Notes under the pieces: model-generated
Told to the model about the DNA's origin: nothing
Database searches by the model: none
What the model saw: only the letters and a program-made list of their open reading frames with translations
Assembly (NCBI GenBank): GCA_017849435.1
Contig: JAFIGY010000016.1
Coordinates: 40,954-104,953, forward strand
Length of the DNA: 64,000 nt
Source of the DNA: Chitinophaga niabensis
GTDB taxonomy: Bacteria > Bacteroidota > Bacteroidia > Chitinophagales > Chitinophagaceae
Direction: 5' to 3'
Position numbers and translations under genes: made by a program
Part shown: piece after piece, positions 18,872-28,600 of the stretch
Numbering within the stretch: the stretch's first letter is position 1
Layout: each line of letters begins with the position of its first letter

Positions 18872-19852
18872 TTAGATCACTACTTCCACGTTCCGGAACT
18901 GATCCGTGCCGGGATGGCCGCCGGGCTTGTAGCGTTGGGTGTCTTTTTCGTACCACGACTTATGCCCCTGTATCATCAGGTTATTGTGATAGATGAATTC
19001 CTTCACCTTTCCGTTGTGTATGCCGAAATCAGGCAGACTGTTGCACAGCGTGATATAATCCTCCACATCCGCCTGGTGAACACGCACCGCTTCCTCAAAT
19101 GCTTCCTGCCGGGATATCCTGTACTGATGCTGTATGATGAGGATAATATTCATAATGTCTTTATCCTGCTCCTTCCAGATGGAAAAGTAGTCGTTGCACC
19201 AGGCTACAATGCGACAGGTAAGATCGGCGATGCGGCACATGGCGGGATGATAGATCACTTCACGGGGAAATGTATATCCGATCACTACTTCCGCGAAAGA
19301 TACCAGCGGGTATACGTCCACCGCCTTCATGCGGATGTTCATGTAATCCGCTAGGGTCGGGTGTTGCAGCCTGGATTTATAAGGCGCTTCTTCTACCATT
19401 CCCTGCACATATTGCCCCATACTGTTGGAAAACCTTGCCAGCCAATGAGTGGGCATGAATCTGGCGAAGGCGTCCCGCATGGCGGCGAGCTGCTGAAAAA
19501 TGGCGTTTTCTTCTTTTAACGGCGGAGAGCCGATGAGAATGTCCTCCACCCGGTGTTTGAGCCGCTTCAGCTGGTCTACTGTGCAGTGTTCATGATAATC
19601 ATCAAAACAAATGCCCCAAAGGGAATTCATGTTTAAAGGGGTGAGCCGCTCGCGACTGGCCATGGGAAAGAAACGGGCAGTGATATGTCCCAAAAGGGTT
19701 TTTTCGTATTTGCGTTTGATATCTGTGGGGATACAATCGTATTCGTTCCATAACCAGTCATTGATCTCCTGTTCCAGCTCATCAACATAAGGACTGATGA
19801 GATCAGGCCATGGATATTGCAAACGGGGGAGGCCTTGTGGATTGATCTGCAT
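18872..19852 (-). CDS. Class I terpene synthase (terpene cyclase)
   Basis: 326 residues from the chosen start; an upstream ATG at 19894 would add 14 residues of poor fit. The full class I motif set is present: DDYHE (residues 84-88), the NSE triad NDYFSIWKE (220-228), Arg174 placed 46 residues before the NSE motif as the usual pyrophosphate sensor, and the RY pair at 307-308 after WYEKDT. Enzymes of this family ionise farnesyl or geranyl diphosphate with three Mg2+ ions and cyclise the cation. Length fits bacterial sesquiterpene synthases. No prenyltransferase, P450 or methyltransferase gene lies next to it, so the product may be released unmodified. The product cannot be predicted from sequence. 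Confidence 0.9.
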   Translation of the reverse strand: MQINPQGLPRLQYPWPDLISPYVDELEQEINDWLWNEYDCIPTDIKRKYEKTLLGHITARFFPMASRERLTPLNMNSLWGICFDDYHEHCTVDQLKRLKHRVEDILIGSPPLKEENAIFQQLAAMRDAFARFMPTHWLARFSNSMGQYVQGMVEEAPYKSRLQHPTLADYMNIRMKAVDVYPLVSFAEVVIGYTFPREVIYHPAMCRIADLTCRIVAWCNDYFSIWKEQDKDIMNIILIIQHQYRISRQEAFEEAVRVHQADVEDYITLCNSLPDFGIHNGKVKEFIYHNNLMIQGHKSWYEKDTQRYKPGGHPGTDQFRNVEVVI

Positions 19853-20288
19853 AACAACGGTATTTATACATGAAAAATAACCCCGGCCTGTCATTCAAAT
19901 CGGTCAGGCACAGGTGTTCTCCTGTCATGTATATGCATAACCACTGGGCAACAACTTGCAAATAAGATGAAACAGATGCGATAAATACTCAGCAGGTGAT
20001 TGTTACAATATTAGGGAATTATGTCGAATTCAGTTAACAAACGCTTAACATTAACATCAACAAAAAAATTGTTAATGTGCAGTTTATTTAAATGTAAATA
20101 TTTTTAATGTGTTAAAAATGTAGTTTGATGTTCGTTTTAATGGAAAATTAATCTCGTTATTTATTTGATTTATCATTGAAGATGGGCGTAAAATTCATTA
20201 TTTTGGATTGACATTATAATAGTATGATTATTTATAATGTGTTTACAAATACCTGGATACAACGAGAGCGAAAATACCGAGAGATACA
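19853..20288. other. Divergent intergenic region, 436 bp
   Basis: This AT-rich stretch separates the divergent terpene synthase and MoeA-like genes and must hold both promoters. Visible: an inverted repeat ACAGG-N6-CCTGT (19910-19925) 58 bp upstream of the terpene synthase start, a possible operator; and AT-rich runs from 20030 to 20240. No exact TAnnTTTG element could be placed. No gene or RNA was recognised. Confidence 0.5.
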
Positions 20289-21509
20289 ATGATCAGTGTT
20301 ACCGCTGCAGTACAACAGATCGCGGCTTGCAGAACAAACTGGGGAGCAGAGTTTGTGCCGCTTGAACAGGCCGTGGGCCGTGTTTTGGCGGAAGCCGTTA
20401 TAGCGGACAGGGATTATCCGCCTTTTCATCGTGCAGCCCGGGACGGGTTTGCCGTAAGGATTGCCGATCTCCATGCTCATAAGCGTTATCTTCCTGTCAG
20501 CCATTCTCTTCGTCCGGGTGAGGTTTCCACGCTGGAACTGTTACCGGGCCACGCCGTGAAAGTATGGGCGGGCGCAGTATTACCGCCGGATGTGGATGCT
20601 GTGGTGGGCGTGGAAGAAACAGAAGAGAAAAATGGTCATGTTGTTTTCACGGGCCGGGAGTTGCGCAGCTATCAGCATATGATCCGCAGGGGAGAAGACG
20701 CTGTGGCAGGACTGCAACTGCTGCAAGTGGGTACGCGTATCCATTTTCAACACCTGGCATTGCTGGCAGCGTTGGGCGTAGCGAATGTAAAGGTCTGCTG
20801 CCAGCCGCGAACGGTGATCATTTCTGCCGGTAATTCATTGCGGACGCTCGGTGTGCCGGTAGGAGAAGATCAACTGCGGGACGCCAACAGTTACTCGGTG
20901 AATGGATTGCTGGAACAATACGGTATTCAACCGGAAGCTCGCTTCATTGTACCGGAACATGCACCGTCTTTGCAACAGGTGATCCGCGATTCGCTGGAAG
21001 CGGACCTGTTGGTGATCAGCGGAGGATTGGAGGTAGGTGAGTCGATGATGGTGCCACGGCTGTTGCAACAATGCGGCGTGGAACAGGTATTTCATCGGGT
21101 GCGGGCGAAGCTTTGCAAGTCGTTCTGGTTCGGATACAGTCCTACCAAAACACGAGTGATGGCATTTCCCGGGAATGCTTTTTCCGTACAGGTGGGCTGT
21201 AAGCTTTTTTTGGAATCGTATATCCGTTCCTGTTGGGGGCTTCCGTTGCTGAAACCCTGGCTGCTGCCATTCCTGGAACATCGCGGCGCGGTTCATCCAA
21301 TGGATGAATATGTTCCTGCTCAGCTGGTGAACAGGAACGGCCTGAAAGTAAAAGGACTGCATTTTTCCGGTGAAGGTGATATCACAGCAGCCGCAAGAGC
21401 GGATGGGTTCATTTGCCACAGTACGGATGCCGGTAACCTGGAGCCGGGCTCACTGGTGCCTTTTTTTCCATGGACGGACCATCTCTCTGCCGGTAACGGA
21501 ACTATTTAA
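20289..21509 (+). CDS. MoeA-like protein with altered catalytic motifs
   Basis: 406 residues with the full domain order of molybdopterin molybdenumtransferase, which inserts molybdate into adenylylated molybdopterin. Several family motifs are changed: the usual SAMDGYA is AARDGFA (49-55), TGA is AGA (94-96), TGNEL is SAGNSL (179-184), GGVSVGDYD is GGLEVGESM (245-253), RPGKP is KLCKS (274-278), and GLPGNP is AFPGNA (292-297). The aspartate of the first motif is kept. No other molybdenum cofactor gene lies nearby. It may be a diverged paralogue with lost or new activity. The family call is firm; molybdotransferase activity is doubtful. Its 3' end overlaps the converging PorP/SprF gene by 8 bp. 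Confidence 0.8.
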   Translation: MISVTAAVQQIAACRTNWGAEFVPLEQAVGRVLAEAVIADRDYPPFHRAARDGFAVRIADLHAHKRYLPVSHSLRPGEVSTLELLPGHAVKVWAGAVLPPDVDAVVGVEETEEKNGHVVFTGRELRSYQHMIRRGEDAVAGLQLLQVGTRIHFQHLALLAALGVANVKVCCQPRTVIISAGNSLRTLGVPVGEDQLRDANSYSVNGLLEQYGIQPEARFIVPEHAPSLQQVIRDSLEADLLVISGGLEVGESMMVPRLLQQCGVEQVFHRVRAKLCKSFWFGYSPTKTRVMAFPGNAFSVQVGCKLFLESYIRSCWGLPLLKPWLLPFLEHRGAVHPMDEYVPAQLVNRNGLKVKGLHFSGEGDITAAARADGFICHSTDAGNLEPGSLVPFFPWTDHLSAGNGTI

Positions 21510-22422
21510 ATAACCGGATCTTCATACTCAGCCCGAAATTCCCATCCACATTGGTTTTAATGCCGGCCGTCTGGGAAGTATAACTGGCCTGCACTTCTAC
21601 CGTATTCTTGAAATGGAACCCTATCCCCGCCGTCACACTGTTACTACTGTGATACATCGCAAACAGGTTCGCGAAATTCTTTGCCAGCTGTACATTCACG
21701 CCTACGTCCACAATGCTCTTGTAGCCGCGCACCCCGCGCAACGCTATCTTGGGTTCCCAGGAACTGATCTGCTCACTGTTCGTGCCGAATTTGTAACTCG
21801 CAGCCACATACCCTACAGCCAGGTTCCGGCCATCGTCGTCGTTATTGCGGAAAGTGCTGACGAGGTTGGGTAACGCGGCCTGCAATGTAAAACGGTTATT
21901 GGTGTAAGCCATCCCGAAGTCAGCCTCAAAATAATTGTCGCGGCGATTGAAAGCATCTATGGACGGATCATCCTGCTGCCCGATCACCTTGCTCCGCTGG
22001 ATGTATTTATTGTCCATCACAAGGCTCATCCCAAGATGTAACTGTTCGTTCTTCTGCTCATTCAGCGGCACATGATAGGCATAACTAACGCCAACGCGCG
22101 TACGATTAATAATCCCAGCCATATCGTTGTACACCGTTAACCCGACGCCCATCTTTTTCTCCACCTGGTAGTCTGCTGTAAGAACGCGGGTAACCGGACC
22201 ATCCTTCATTTCCACCCACTGCTTCCGGTAGCTGACATGCACGTTCAAACCTGTGTCTATCCCTGCCATGGCGGGATTGGCGAGATATTGATTGAAGTAA
22301 TACTGGGAAACCATCGACGCATCCAGCACATTGCTGTTACCGGCATGCTGCGCCTGTGCCATCAGCGGCAGCAGGAACAGGAGAAGTATTTTAAGGTAAA
22401 GGGAAGTAAAAATTTTTTTCAT
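21502..22422 (-). CDS. PorP/SprF family type IX secretion membrane protein
   Basis: 306 residues. The start was set at the ATG giving MKKIFTSLYLKILLLF, a proper signal peptide (about 1-24, ending AQAQ); longer upstream frames read back into the neighbour. Family hallmarks: YYFNQYLANPAMAGI near the mature N-terminus, YRKQW, then barrel strands with a terminal SMKIRLF. PorP/SprF proteins are outer-membrane barrels that accompany T9SS and often hold a type B sorted partner at the surface. The upstream gene, 8 bp away, encodes exactly such a partner, so the two form a translocon/substrate pair in one operon. Confidence 0.9.
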   Translation of the reverse strand: MKKIFTSLYLKILLLFLLPLMAQAQHAGNSNVLDASMVSQYYFNQYLANPAMAGIDTGLNVHVSYRKQWVEMKDGPVTRVLTADYQVEKKMGVGLTVYNDMAGIINRTRVGVSYAYHVPLNEQKNEQLHLGMSLVMDNKYIQRSKVIGQQDDPSIDAFNRRDNYFEADFGMAYTNNRFTLQAALPNLVSTFRNNDDDGRNLAVGYVAASYKFGTNSEQISSWEPKIALRGVRGYKSIVDVGVNVQLAKNFANLFAMYHSSNSVTAGIGFHFKNTVEVQASYTSQTAGIKTNVDGNFGLSMKIRLFK

Positions 22423-22430
22423 AGGATAGA

Positions 22431-23132
22431 TCAATGTTTGTCGCGGATAAGGGTGATGGTGCCTTTGAAAGGATTCAGCCCTGCCCCGAAGTCTATAATA
22501 TAGAAATAAACGCCCTCGGCCAGCAGATCTCCGTTGGCAAGCCGGCCGTTCCATTCGTTCTGATAATTCTTCTTATAATATACCACCCGGCCGGAACGGT
22601 CCATGATGCGCACTTCATTGGAGCTGTGCGGTGGCATGTTAAGGATCACCCAGGTGTCATTTTTGCCGTCGCCATTGGGAGTGACGATGTTGGTAGCTTC
22701 TATGCTGTTGGTGATCTCGTAAACGTCTATCACCTCTACCTGGAAAGCCTTTTCCAGCGTGTTTCCAGCGGTATCGGTGCACTTTACGCGGATGGAGTAG
22801 GTGTGCCGGGTCTCGTAATCAAACACGATGAGCGCCTTCAGTTTATTGCCGGAAATGCTGAAGTATTTATTGTCGGCGTCACCCTGACCGGTAGCGAAGG
22901 AGAAGGTACAGGGACCTGCATCTGCATCCGCAGAGAAAGTTCCGATCACAATGCCAACCACATTGTTCTCATGCACTTCATTGGAGCTGAGCAGGATGTT
23001 TACCGGCACTACGCCGGCCCGGGCTGTTTGCAGCGGTCCCGCTGTGAGGAGCAGTAATAATAGTACCTGCCCCGCACGGAAGTACCGCAACGGGAACAGG
23101 GTTTTCATTTTATAGGGTAAAACTCGTTTCAT
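22431..23132 (-). CDS. Secreted protein with cadherin-like domain and T9SS type B sorting domain
   Basis: 233 residues. Signal peptide with a positive n-region and core LLLLLLTAG. A single cadherin-like domain (about 45-140: VPVNILLSSNEVHEN, FDYETRHTYSIRVKCTD) is followed by the gliding-motility-associated C-terminal (CHU_C, T9SS type B) domain: TNIVTPNGDGKNDTW, VRIMDRSGRVVY, W-N-G-R, LAEGVYFYII. This directs export through T9SS and attachment outside the cell. The start at 23132 (MKRVLPYK) is preferred; 23108 (MKTLFPLR) is equally possible. A start further upstream at 23252 is excluded because it falls in the -7 element. It forms an operon with the PorP/SprF gene. Confidence 0.85.
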   Translation of the reverse strand: MKRVLPYKMKTLFPLRYFRAGQVLLLLLLTAGPLQTARAGVVPVNILLSSNEVHENNVVGIVIGTFSADADAGPCTFSFATGQGDADNKYFSISGNKLKALIVFDYETRHTYSIRVKCTDTAGNTLEKAFQVEVIDVYEITNSIEATNIVTPNGDGKNDTWVILNMPPHSSNEVRIMDRSGRVVYYKKNYQNEWNGRLANGDLLAEGVYFYIIDFGAGLNPFKGTITLIRDKH

Positions 23133-23249
23133 TAAGGTCTTTGTTTTAGGGTATCGGGCGCTAAATTGATGAGCCTGGTGCCCTAAAACTCTTAGCCGGA
23201 TAGGCTTTGGTGGGGTGAGGTTTATGGGGACAGGCATCCGTACAGGATG

Positions 23250-23257
23250 CAAATATA
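23250..23257 (-). promoter_or_regulatory. Bacteroidota -7 promoter element for the T9SS pair
   Basis: The minus strand reads TATATTTG, an exact match to TAnnTTTG, about 118 bp upstream of the gene start. An inverted repeat GCATCC-N5-GGATGC (23234-23250) lies over the expected transcription start, where a repressor site could sit. The -33 region is only AT-rich. Confidence 0.6.
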
Positions 23258-23297
23258 TTAAATTAATTAATATAAAAAAATAAATAAATGTATTTGA

Positions 23298-25607
23298 TCA
23301 GAAAGGATAGCCGATAGCGATATTCAGGATGAGGTTTTCCTTTCGCCATTGCCGGTCTCCGAAAGCGATCCGGTTGATCACCCAGCGCTCATTTTCCGGC
23401 AGCCAGGGCTTGCGCAGCGGGAAGGAGAGGTCGAAACGCACAAGCAGGATGGAAGCATCTATGCGTAAACCCACACCGGCGCCCACGGCGATCTCTTTCG
23501 CGAACCGGTTCATCGAAAATACTTTCGCGCTCATTTTGTCCCGCAATGAATCCGGCACTCTTCCCAGCCAGATGTTCCCGGCATCTACGAATGCGGCCAG
23601 CTCTACAAGGCTCATGGGTTTGTAACGGAGTTCTGTATTGCCTTCCAGCTTGATGTCACCCGCAGCGTTGGCGAGCAGCAGGTTGGTGTTATGATCGGTA
23701 TCGAGATAGGATCCGGGGCCGAGGGTACGGGCGCGGAATGCGCGGAGGCTGTTGCTGCCGCCGTTGAAGAACTGCTTCACAAAGGGCATGGTGATGGAAT
23801 TCCCATAGGCGTACCCGTAGCCGGTAAAGAGACGGTTCACCCAGCGCAGGCTATTGGTTAGTTTGAAGTAGTGACGACCTTCCAGGGAGAAACGGAGGTA
23901 TTGGGAGAAGTCATTGTTCAGGATCGTTTTGTTCCCCAGAGGTTGCTTCCGGGCGAGGAGGCCGCTCAGGTTCCCGGCAATGTCTGTATTAAAGCTCACA
24001 AAGAAGCTGTGGTATTTCTCGGGAGATTGATTGTTGAACGTGATCGTATAGCTGCTGCCGAGAATGAACTGCTTGGTAACGGATTGTGCCAGGGCCGGAT
24101 CCTGTTCTTTTTGTTTGATGAACTCATCGGATTCGCCGGAGGGTAATACGTACGTGACGGCAGCGGGATACAGCGTATGATCAAGGTACTTCGTTTGCTT
24201 CCAGATATATCCGTATTGCAGGGAAAAGGCATTCAGGTTGTACAGCGAAGGCCGGCTGAGCATTTCGTAACTAAGACTGAAGCGCGTTCTCGGCACGTAG
24301 GGCGTACGGGGATTGAAATGCACGAATGGCAAAGGCGTAAAGAATCGCGGTACGGTAAGCGACACCTCACCTTTAAGGCTGTACGCATTGGTGGAAACCT
24401 GTGTGGTCTTACCCCCGACCTGTGTTTCAAAGCCTGCGCCCAGTGAAATTTCCAAAAGGTTCGCCTTGTGTTGGAAATTCCGGTTTTTGGCAGACAGCTT
24501 GAGCTGTGAACCCACAAAGGAGTTGGATTTGGAGGTGCCGGAGATTTCCAGTTGCAGGGAGCGTCGGGGATAGGGCGTGAGGAAGAACCGGGCGTACAAC
24601 AGGCTGCTGTCCCGGGCGGGACGGAAGTTCCCCCGCACGAACTTGAAAGTGCCGAGGTTCACAAGCCGCTGTAAAGTGATGTTGTGCGAGCTGAGCCGGT
24701 ACATACTGTCCCGCTGCAGGAACACGGACCTGTCAAAGACGATCGGTTTGAAAAGCGAATCCGGATCGATGATCGTGAAATTCTGATAATGTGTACCGCG
24801 ATCGCTTTGCTGAACACTGTCTTTGGCCAGATCGTAGTTGGTGTAAAGCTCCACGCTTTTCATATAATACTGTCGCAGGGCGGTGGCTGGTGTGCCTTTC
24901 TTCACCCGCAGATAAATATCCACTTGCCCGTTCAGTGTACTGTCCACCTGCGCAAGCAGGTAATCCGGCGTGAAATAATAGAAACCGTTCTCTTTCAGAT
25001 ATCCGTGTATGCGTTCCCGTTCGGCCTTGATCTTATCCAGACTGTAAGGATCGCCGGGTTTCAGCAAAGTCTGTGAGACGACCAGCATGATGTGACGGCC
25101 CAGTAAACCGGTATCTATATCAAAGCGTACGCGATGGATTGTATACCGGATGTCAGGTGTGGCGGAGAAAGTAACAGAAGCTTTCTTTTTACCGGAATTC
25201 CTGATGGTATCGTCTACAGCAGCGTTGAAATAACCATTGTCTTCGAGATAACTTGTGAGGATGTTGTTCGTTCTGTCTGCCTTTAACTGGCTTAGCAATA
25301 CGGGTGGTTCGCCCCATTTTTTCCGTAACAGGTAGTTCAGGCCTTTCCCTTTCGGCTCTTTCCCGAAGTTGTAGAGCCAGAGCTTGAGCGGCATGCCCAG
25401 GAACCTGCGGTTGGGCAATGGCCTGATCCGTTCCGTCATGCCGGTTTTCAGCTGGCTGTAATCTTTAGGCTTGTGCTTGTCCGTCCATTTGATCGTTGCA
25501 CCGGTAAATAACCTGTCGCCCTCGGGTACGCTGCGCGTGGTGGAGCAGGCTCCAAGGAGCAGTGTAACGGCGAGGAAGGGCAGGTATTTTGCATATCTGA
25601 TCATCAT
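23298..25607 (-). CDS. tamL: TamL: BamA/TamA-family outer membrane lipoprotein
   Basis: 769 residues. The N-terminus MMIRYAKYLPFLAVTLLLGAC has a lipobox, so Cys21 is lipid-modified; this lipid-anchored TamA variant is usual in Bacteroidota. POTRA-like segments (about 105-290, with YLEDNGYFNA and YLKENGFYYF) precede a 16-strand surface-antigen/D15 barrel that includes GNTELRYKPMSLVELAAFVDAGNIW and RFDLSFPLRKPW near the end. TamL works with TamB to move lipids or assemble outer-membrane proteins. It lies 15 bp after tamB in the same direction, so the two are one operon. Confidence 0.88.
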   Translation of the reverse strand: MMIRYAKYLPFLAVTLLLGACSTTRSVPEGDRLFTGATIKWTDKHKPKDYSQLKTGMTERIRPLPNRRFLGMPLKLWLYNFGKEPKGKGLNYLLRKKWGEPPVLLSQLKADRTNNILTSYLEDNGYFNAAVDDTIRNSGKKKASVTFSATPDIRYTIHRVRFDIDTGLLGRHIMLVVSQTLLKPGDPYSLDKIKAERERIHGYLKENGFYYFTPDYLLAQVDSTLNGQVDIYLRVKKGTPATALRQYYMKSVELYTNYDLAKDSVQQSDRGTHYQNFTIIDPDSLFKPIVFDRSVFLQRDSMYRLSSHNITLQRLVNLGTFKFVRGNFRPARDSSLLYARFFLTPYPRRSLQLEISGTSKSNSFVGSQLKLSAKNRNFQHKANLLEISLGAGFETQVGGKTTQVSTNAYSLKGEVSLTVPRFFTPLPFVHFNPRTPYVPRTRFSLSYEMLSRPSLYNLNAFSLQYGYIWKQTKYLDHTLYPAAVTYVLPSGESDEFIKQKEQDPALAQSVTKQFILGSSYTITFNNQSPEKYHSFFVSFNTDIAGNLSGLLARKQPLGNKTILNNDFSQYLRFSLEGRHYFKLTNSLRWVNRLFTGYGYAYGNSITMPFVKQFFNGGSNSLRAFRARTLGPGSYLDTDHNTNLLLANAAGDIKLEGNTELRYKPMSLVELAAFVDAGNIWLGRVPDSLRDKMSAKVFSMNRFAKEIAVGAGVGLRIDASILLVRFDLSFPLRKPWLPENERWVINRIAFGDRQWRKENLILNIAIGYPF

Positions 25608-25622
25608 GTGCTTGCGTACTTG

Positions 25623-28600
25623 TTATTTGGTCTTACGGATGCGTTCCTGTTTCGTTTCTTTTTTATTTTTTCCAAATATCTCCTTGAATTCGTTGTAGTC
25701 CATCACGAGCATGAAGGTTAACCCGGTTTCCACAATCTGCCCCTGTATCACGGTTTCCGTCAGGTTGCGCTGGTAGGCTTTGATGCGGTACCGGCCATCC
25801 GGCGTGAGGGTATATTCCGCGGATACGTCCCCGATGATGGAGCTGGCGCTCTGGTTCTGGGATTGGGTGCCGGATATCCCGATGTTGGACCCAACGCTCA
25901 CGGTTAAACGATCGTTGAAAAGTCGTTTCGATACGTCCACTTTCAGCTTGGTACTTTCCTGCCGGTTGCCGGCATCTGTATACGCATTCTGGCTCTGCAG
26001 ATCGAAGTTCACGTCAAACCCTTTGATCAGGCTGCCGGCAAGGTTATTCAGCTGTTGCGAAACGATCTTGCTCACACTTTTCCGGGCAATGTCTTCCGCC
26101 GCACTGCCGCTCTTGTTATCCAGCTCGTCGAAAGGATTTTCGGAGATGAAGCGGTTGAGCACGAGCAGGCCCATCACCTGCTTGTTTAGCTCGGAAGGCA
26201 CCTGGTTGATCTGTTTCATACGGGTATATACCATGCCGTTCAGCGCGCCCTGTTCTTTCTCCGGCATGCCCAGTTCAAAGGTGATATCCGGTTTCATCAG
26301 CTCTCCCTTGATGTTGAGATATACCTCCACCGGCACTTTCTGATTGAATTTTCTGCGGGTGGGATCGTTGCTGCTGATCTGGTCCTGGATGAGATCACCG
26401 GCCACGGCGTTCACGTCGTATTTGGCCTTTATATTCACATCCGCGCTCAACGGATCGCCATTCCAGATGATGGTGCTGCCTTTTACGATACTGAATTCCC
26501 GCTTGATCAGCTGGTTGAGGGACATGGCATATTTCCCTTCATTGATCTCGTAACGGCCTGTCAGACTCATCTTGCTGCTGGGGTCCATTGTAAGGTTAAG
26601 AGTGGCGTTGCCTTTCACTTCGAGATAATCGCCATTGATGCGGTCAATGATGATCTTTAAACTGGATTGCGGTGTCACTTCTATATCCCCGGAGAACACG
26701 AATCCTTTCAATCCGCTGGTACGCAGGTGAGTGGTATCTTTTACCCGTAGTGTGGTGTCCGTCCAGGCGGCGGGGTCAATGAATTCTACTACGCCAACGC
26801 GACTGCTTACGCCGGGCGCTTCTTCAGGGATCATCACTGTTATCTGCGATTTCTCCCGGAGTTTGAGATTCATTTCCACCCGTGGCAGGTCCAGCGTTCC
26901 GCGGATGCGGGCCCTTACATCCACATAAGCCGGACCGTAATAAAATTGTTCCGGGTCGTTCTTCGCCTGCGGGCCCAACGCCATAAAGTTTTTGGCATTC
27001 ATGTCCAGTTGCAGCTGGTATGCTTTATAATCTTTCGTGAGTATCTGTCCGTTGATCACGGCTTCGTTGCCGGTGCTGTCGGCAATCACGAACTGGGAGA
27101 AACGGATACCGGTGGCATCGAACACCAGGTCTTCTGAAGGCAGCTCCAGGAAATTGTTGATCGCTGTGGCCCGTCCTGCAGCTTTCTCGAAGTGCAGGCT
27201 GCCGCGGATCTCCGGCTTGTCGAGGTTGCCACGAAAGCGAAGGTTCCCGCTCATCTGACCCCGCATGTTGGTGATGCTGCCAAACGTGAACGGCTCTACG
27301 CTTTTCATGTTCAGCTTTGCGATATCCAGCTGAAGGTCCATGAGATCAGCGTAAGTGCCCTGCAGATGTACATCGTTCCCGTTGCCCTGCAGGGTGGTGT
27401 TCAGATGAACGGTATTATCCGTAGTAGTATTGGCGGTGAGGCGGAGCTGGCCGAGTGCTGCGCCCATAACGGCAAGACTGTCAACAGAAAGTTTGCCGTC
27501 GATGAGCGGACTTTTATCCAGGTTGGAGATCGTGATGTTGCCATTGCTGATTCCTTCTGCCAGCGCGGTATCTTTTTCAATGAGACTGGTAACGGTGCTG
27601 AGGCGGAAGTCCTTTAGCTGTACGAGAAGGTCCGGAAGCGTGGTTGGGGTGCCGGTTCCGGTGGTACGTATACGCAGTTCCTGCGCGCCCTGCTGTATCC
27701 CGATGTCTGCAAAAGCAACACTGCCATTCTGCGTAACAATCCTGTTATCCCCTACAACAGCCCAGGGCTGGCGATTCAGGAGCAGGTCTTTCTTGAGAGA
27801 AAGCAGGAGGCTGTCGTGCTGCAGGAAATGCAACCACCCGCCGATCCTGTACCGGAGGCGTTGCGGGTTATTTCCCATTAGCAGATCCCAATCCACGATC
27901 CCTTTCTGTGCGTTCAATCCGAAGGTCGTCCGTTGCAGCGGTATCTGCGGATGGGAGAGGTGACCGAGCAATATTTTGGCGTTCATGGCCGAGGAGTCAG
28001 CGGTAACGTCAGCGATGAGCGTATCTACTTTGAAAGAATCATACCGCATTTTCGGTATCGCGAAATGGGCATCCAGCAGGCTGCTGTCTGTATTCAGGCG
28101 GCCGCGGAGTGTGAGTGGTTTATCCAGTTGTATATCCGGCAACAGTTTTCGCAGGGATTTGGGGATGGAGAGATTTCCTTCGAACTGCATATGCTGGCTT
28201 TCGCCTTTTGGGGCGGGGTGGCCGGCGGCGGCTTCGAGGTGCCGGGTGATGAGGGCGCCTGCGGCAGTGGCAAAGGTTTGATAGTTGAAATCCCCTGAGG
28301 CCGTAACCCCTCCAAACGGCCCGGTGAGCCTTAACCGCTGGATACCACCATCTGCGCCGGCTTTCAGCTGGATGCTGTCGAGCGCATAGATGTCCTTATC
28401 ATCCGCCAGTGTCAGCCGGTGAACGGTCACGAAACCATGGAGCCTTCGCGGGGCGAGGTTATCCAGCTGCGCTTCCATGCAGGATTTGACGGTAAGCGGA
28501 CTGGTAGTGAAATGGGTAGCGAGCAGATCGAGTTTATTGAGGTCCATGCGCATGCTGATGGCAGGCTGCAGGGAATCGAGTTTTCCTGACAGATCGAAGG

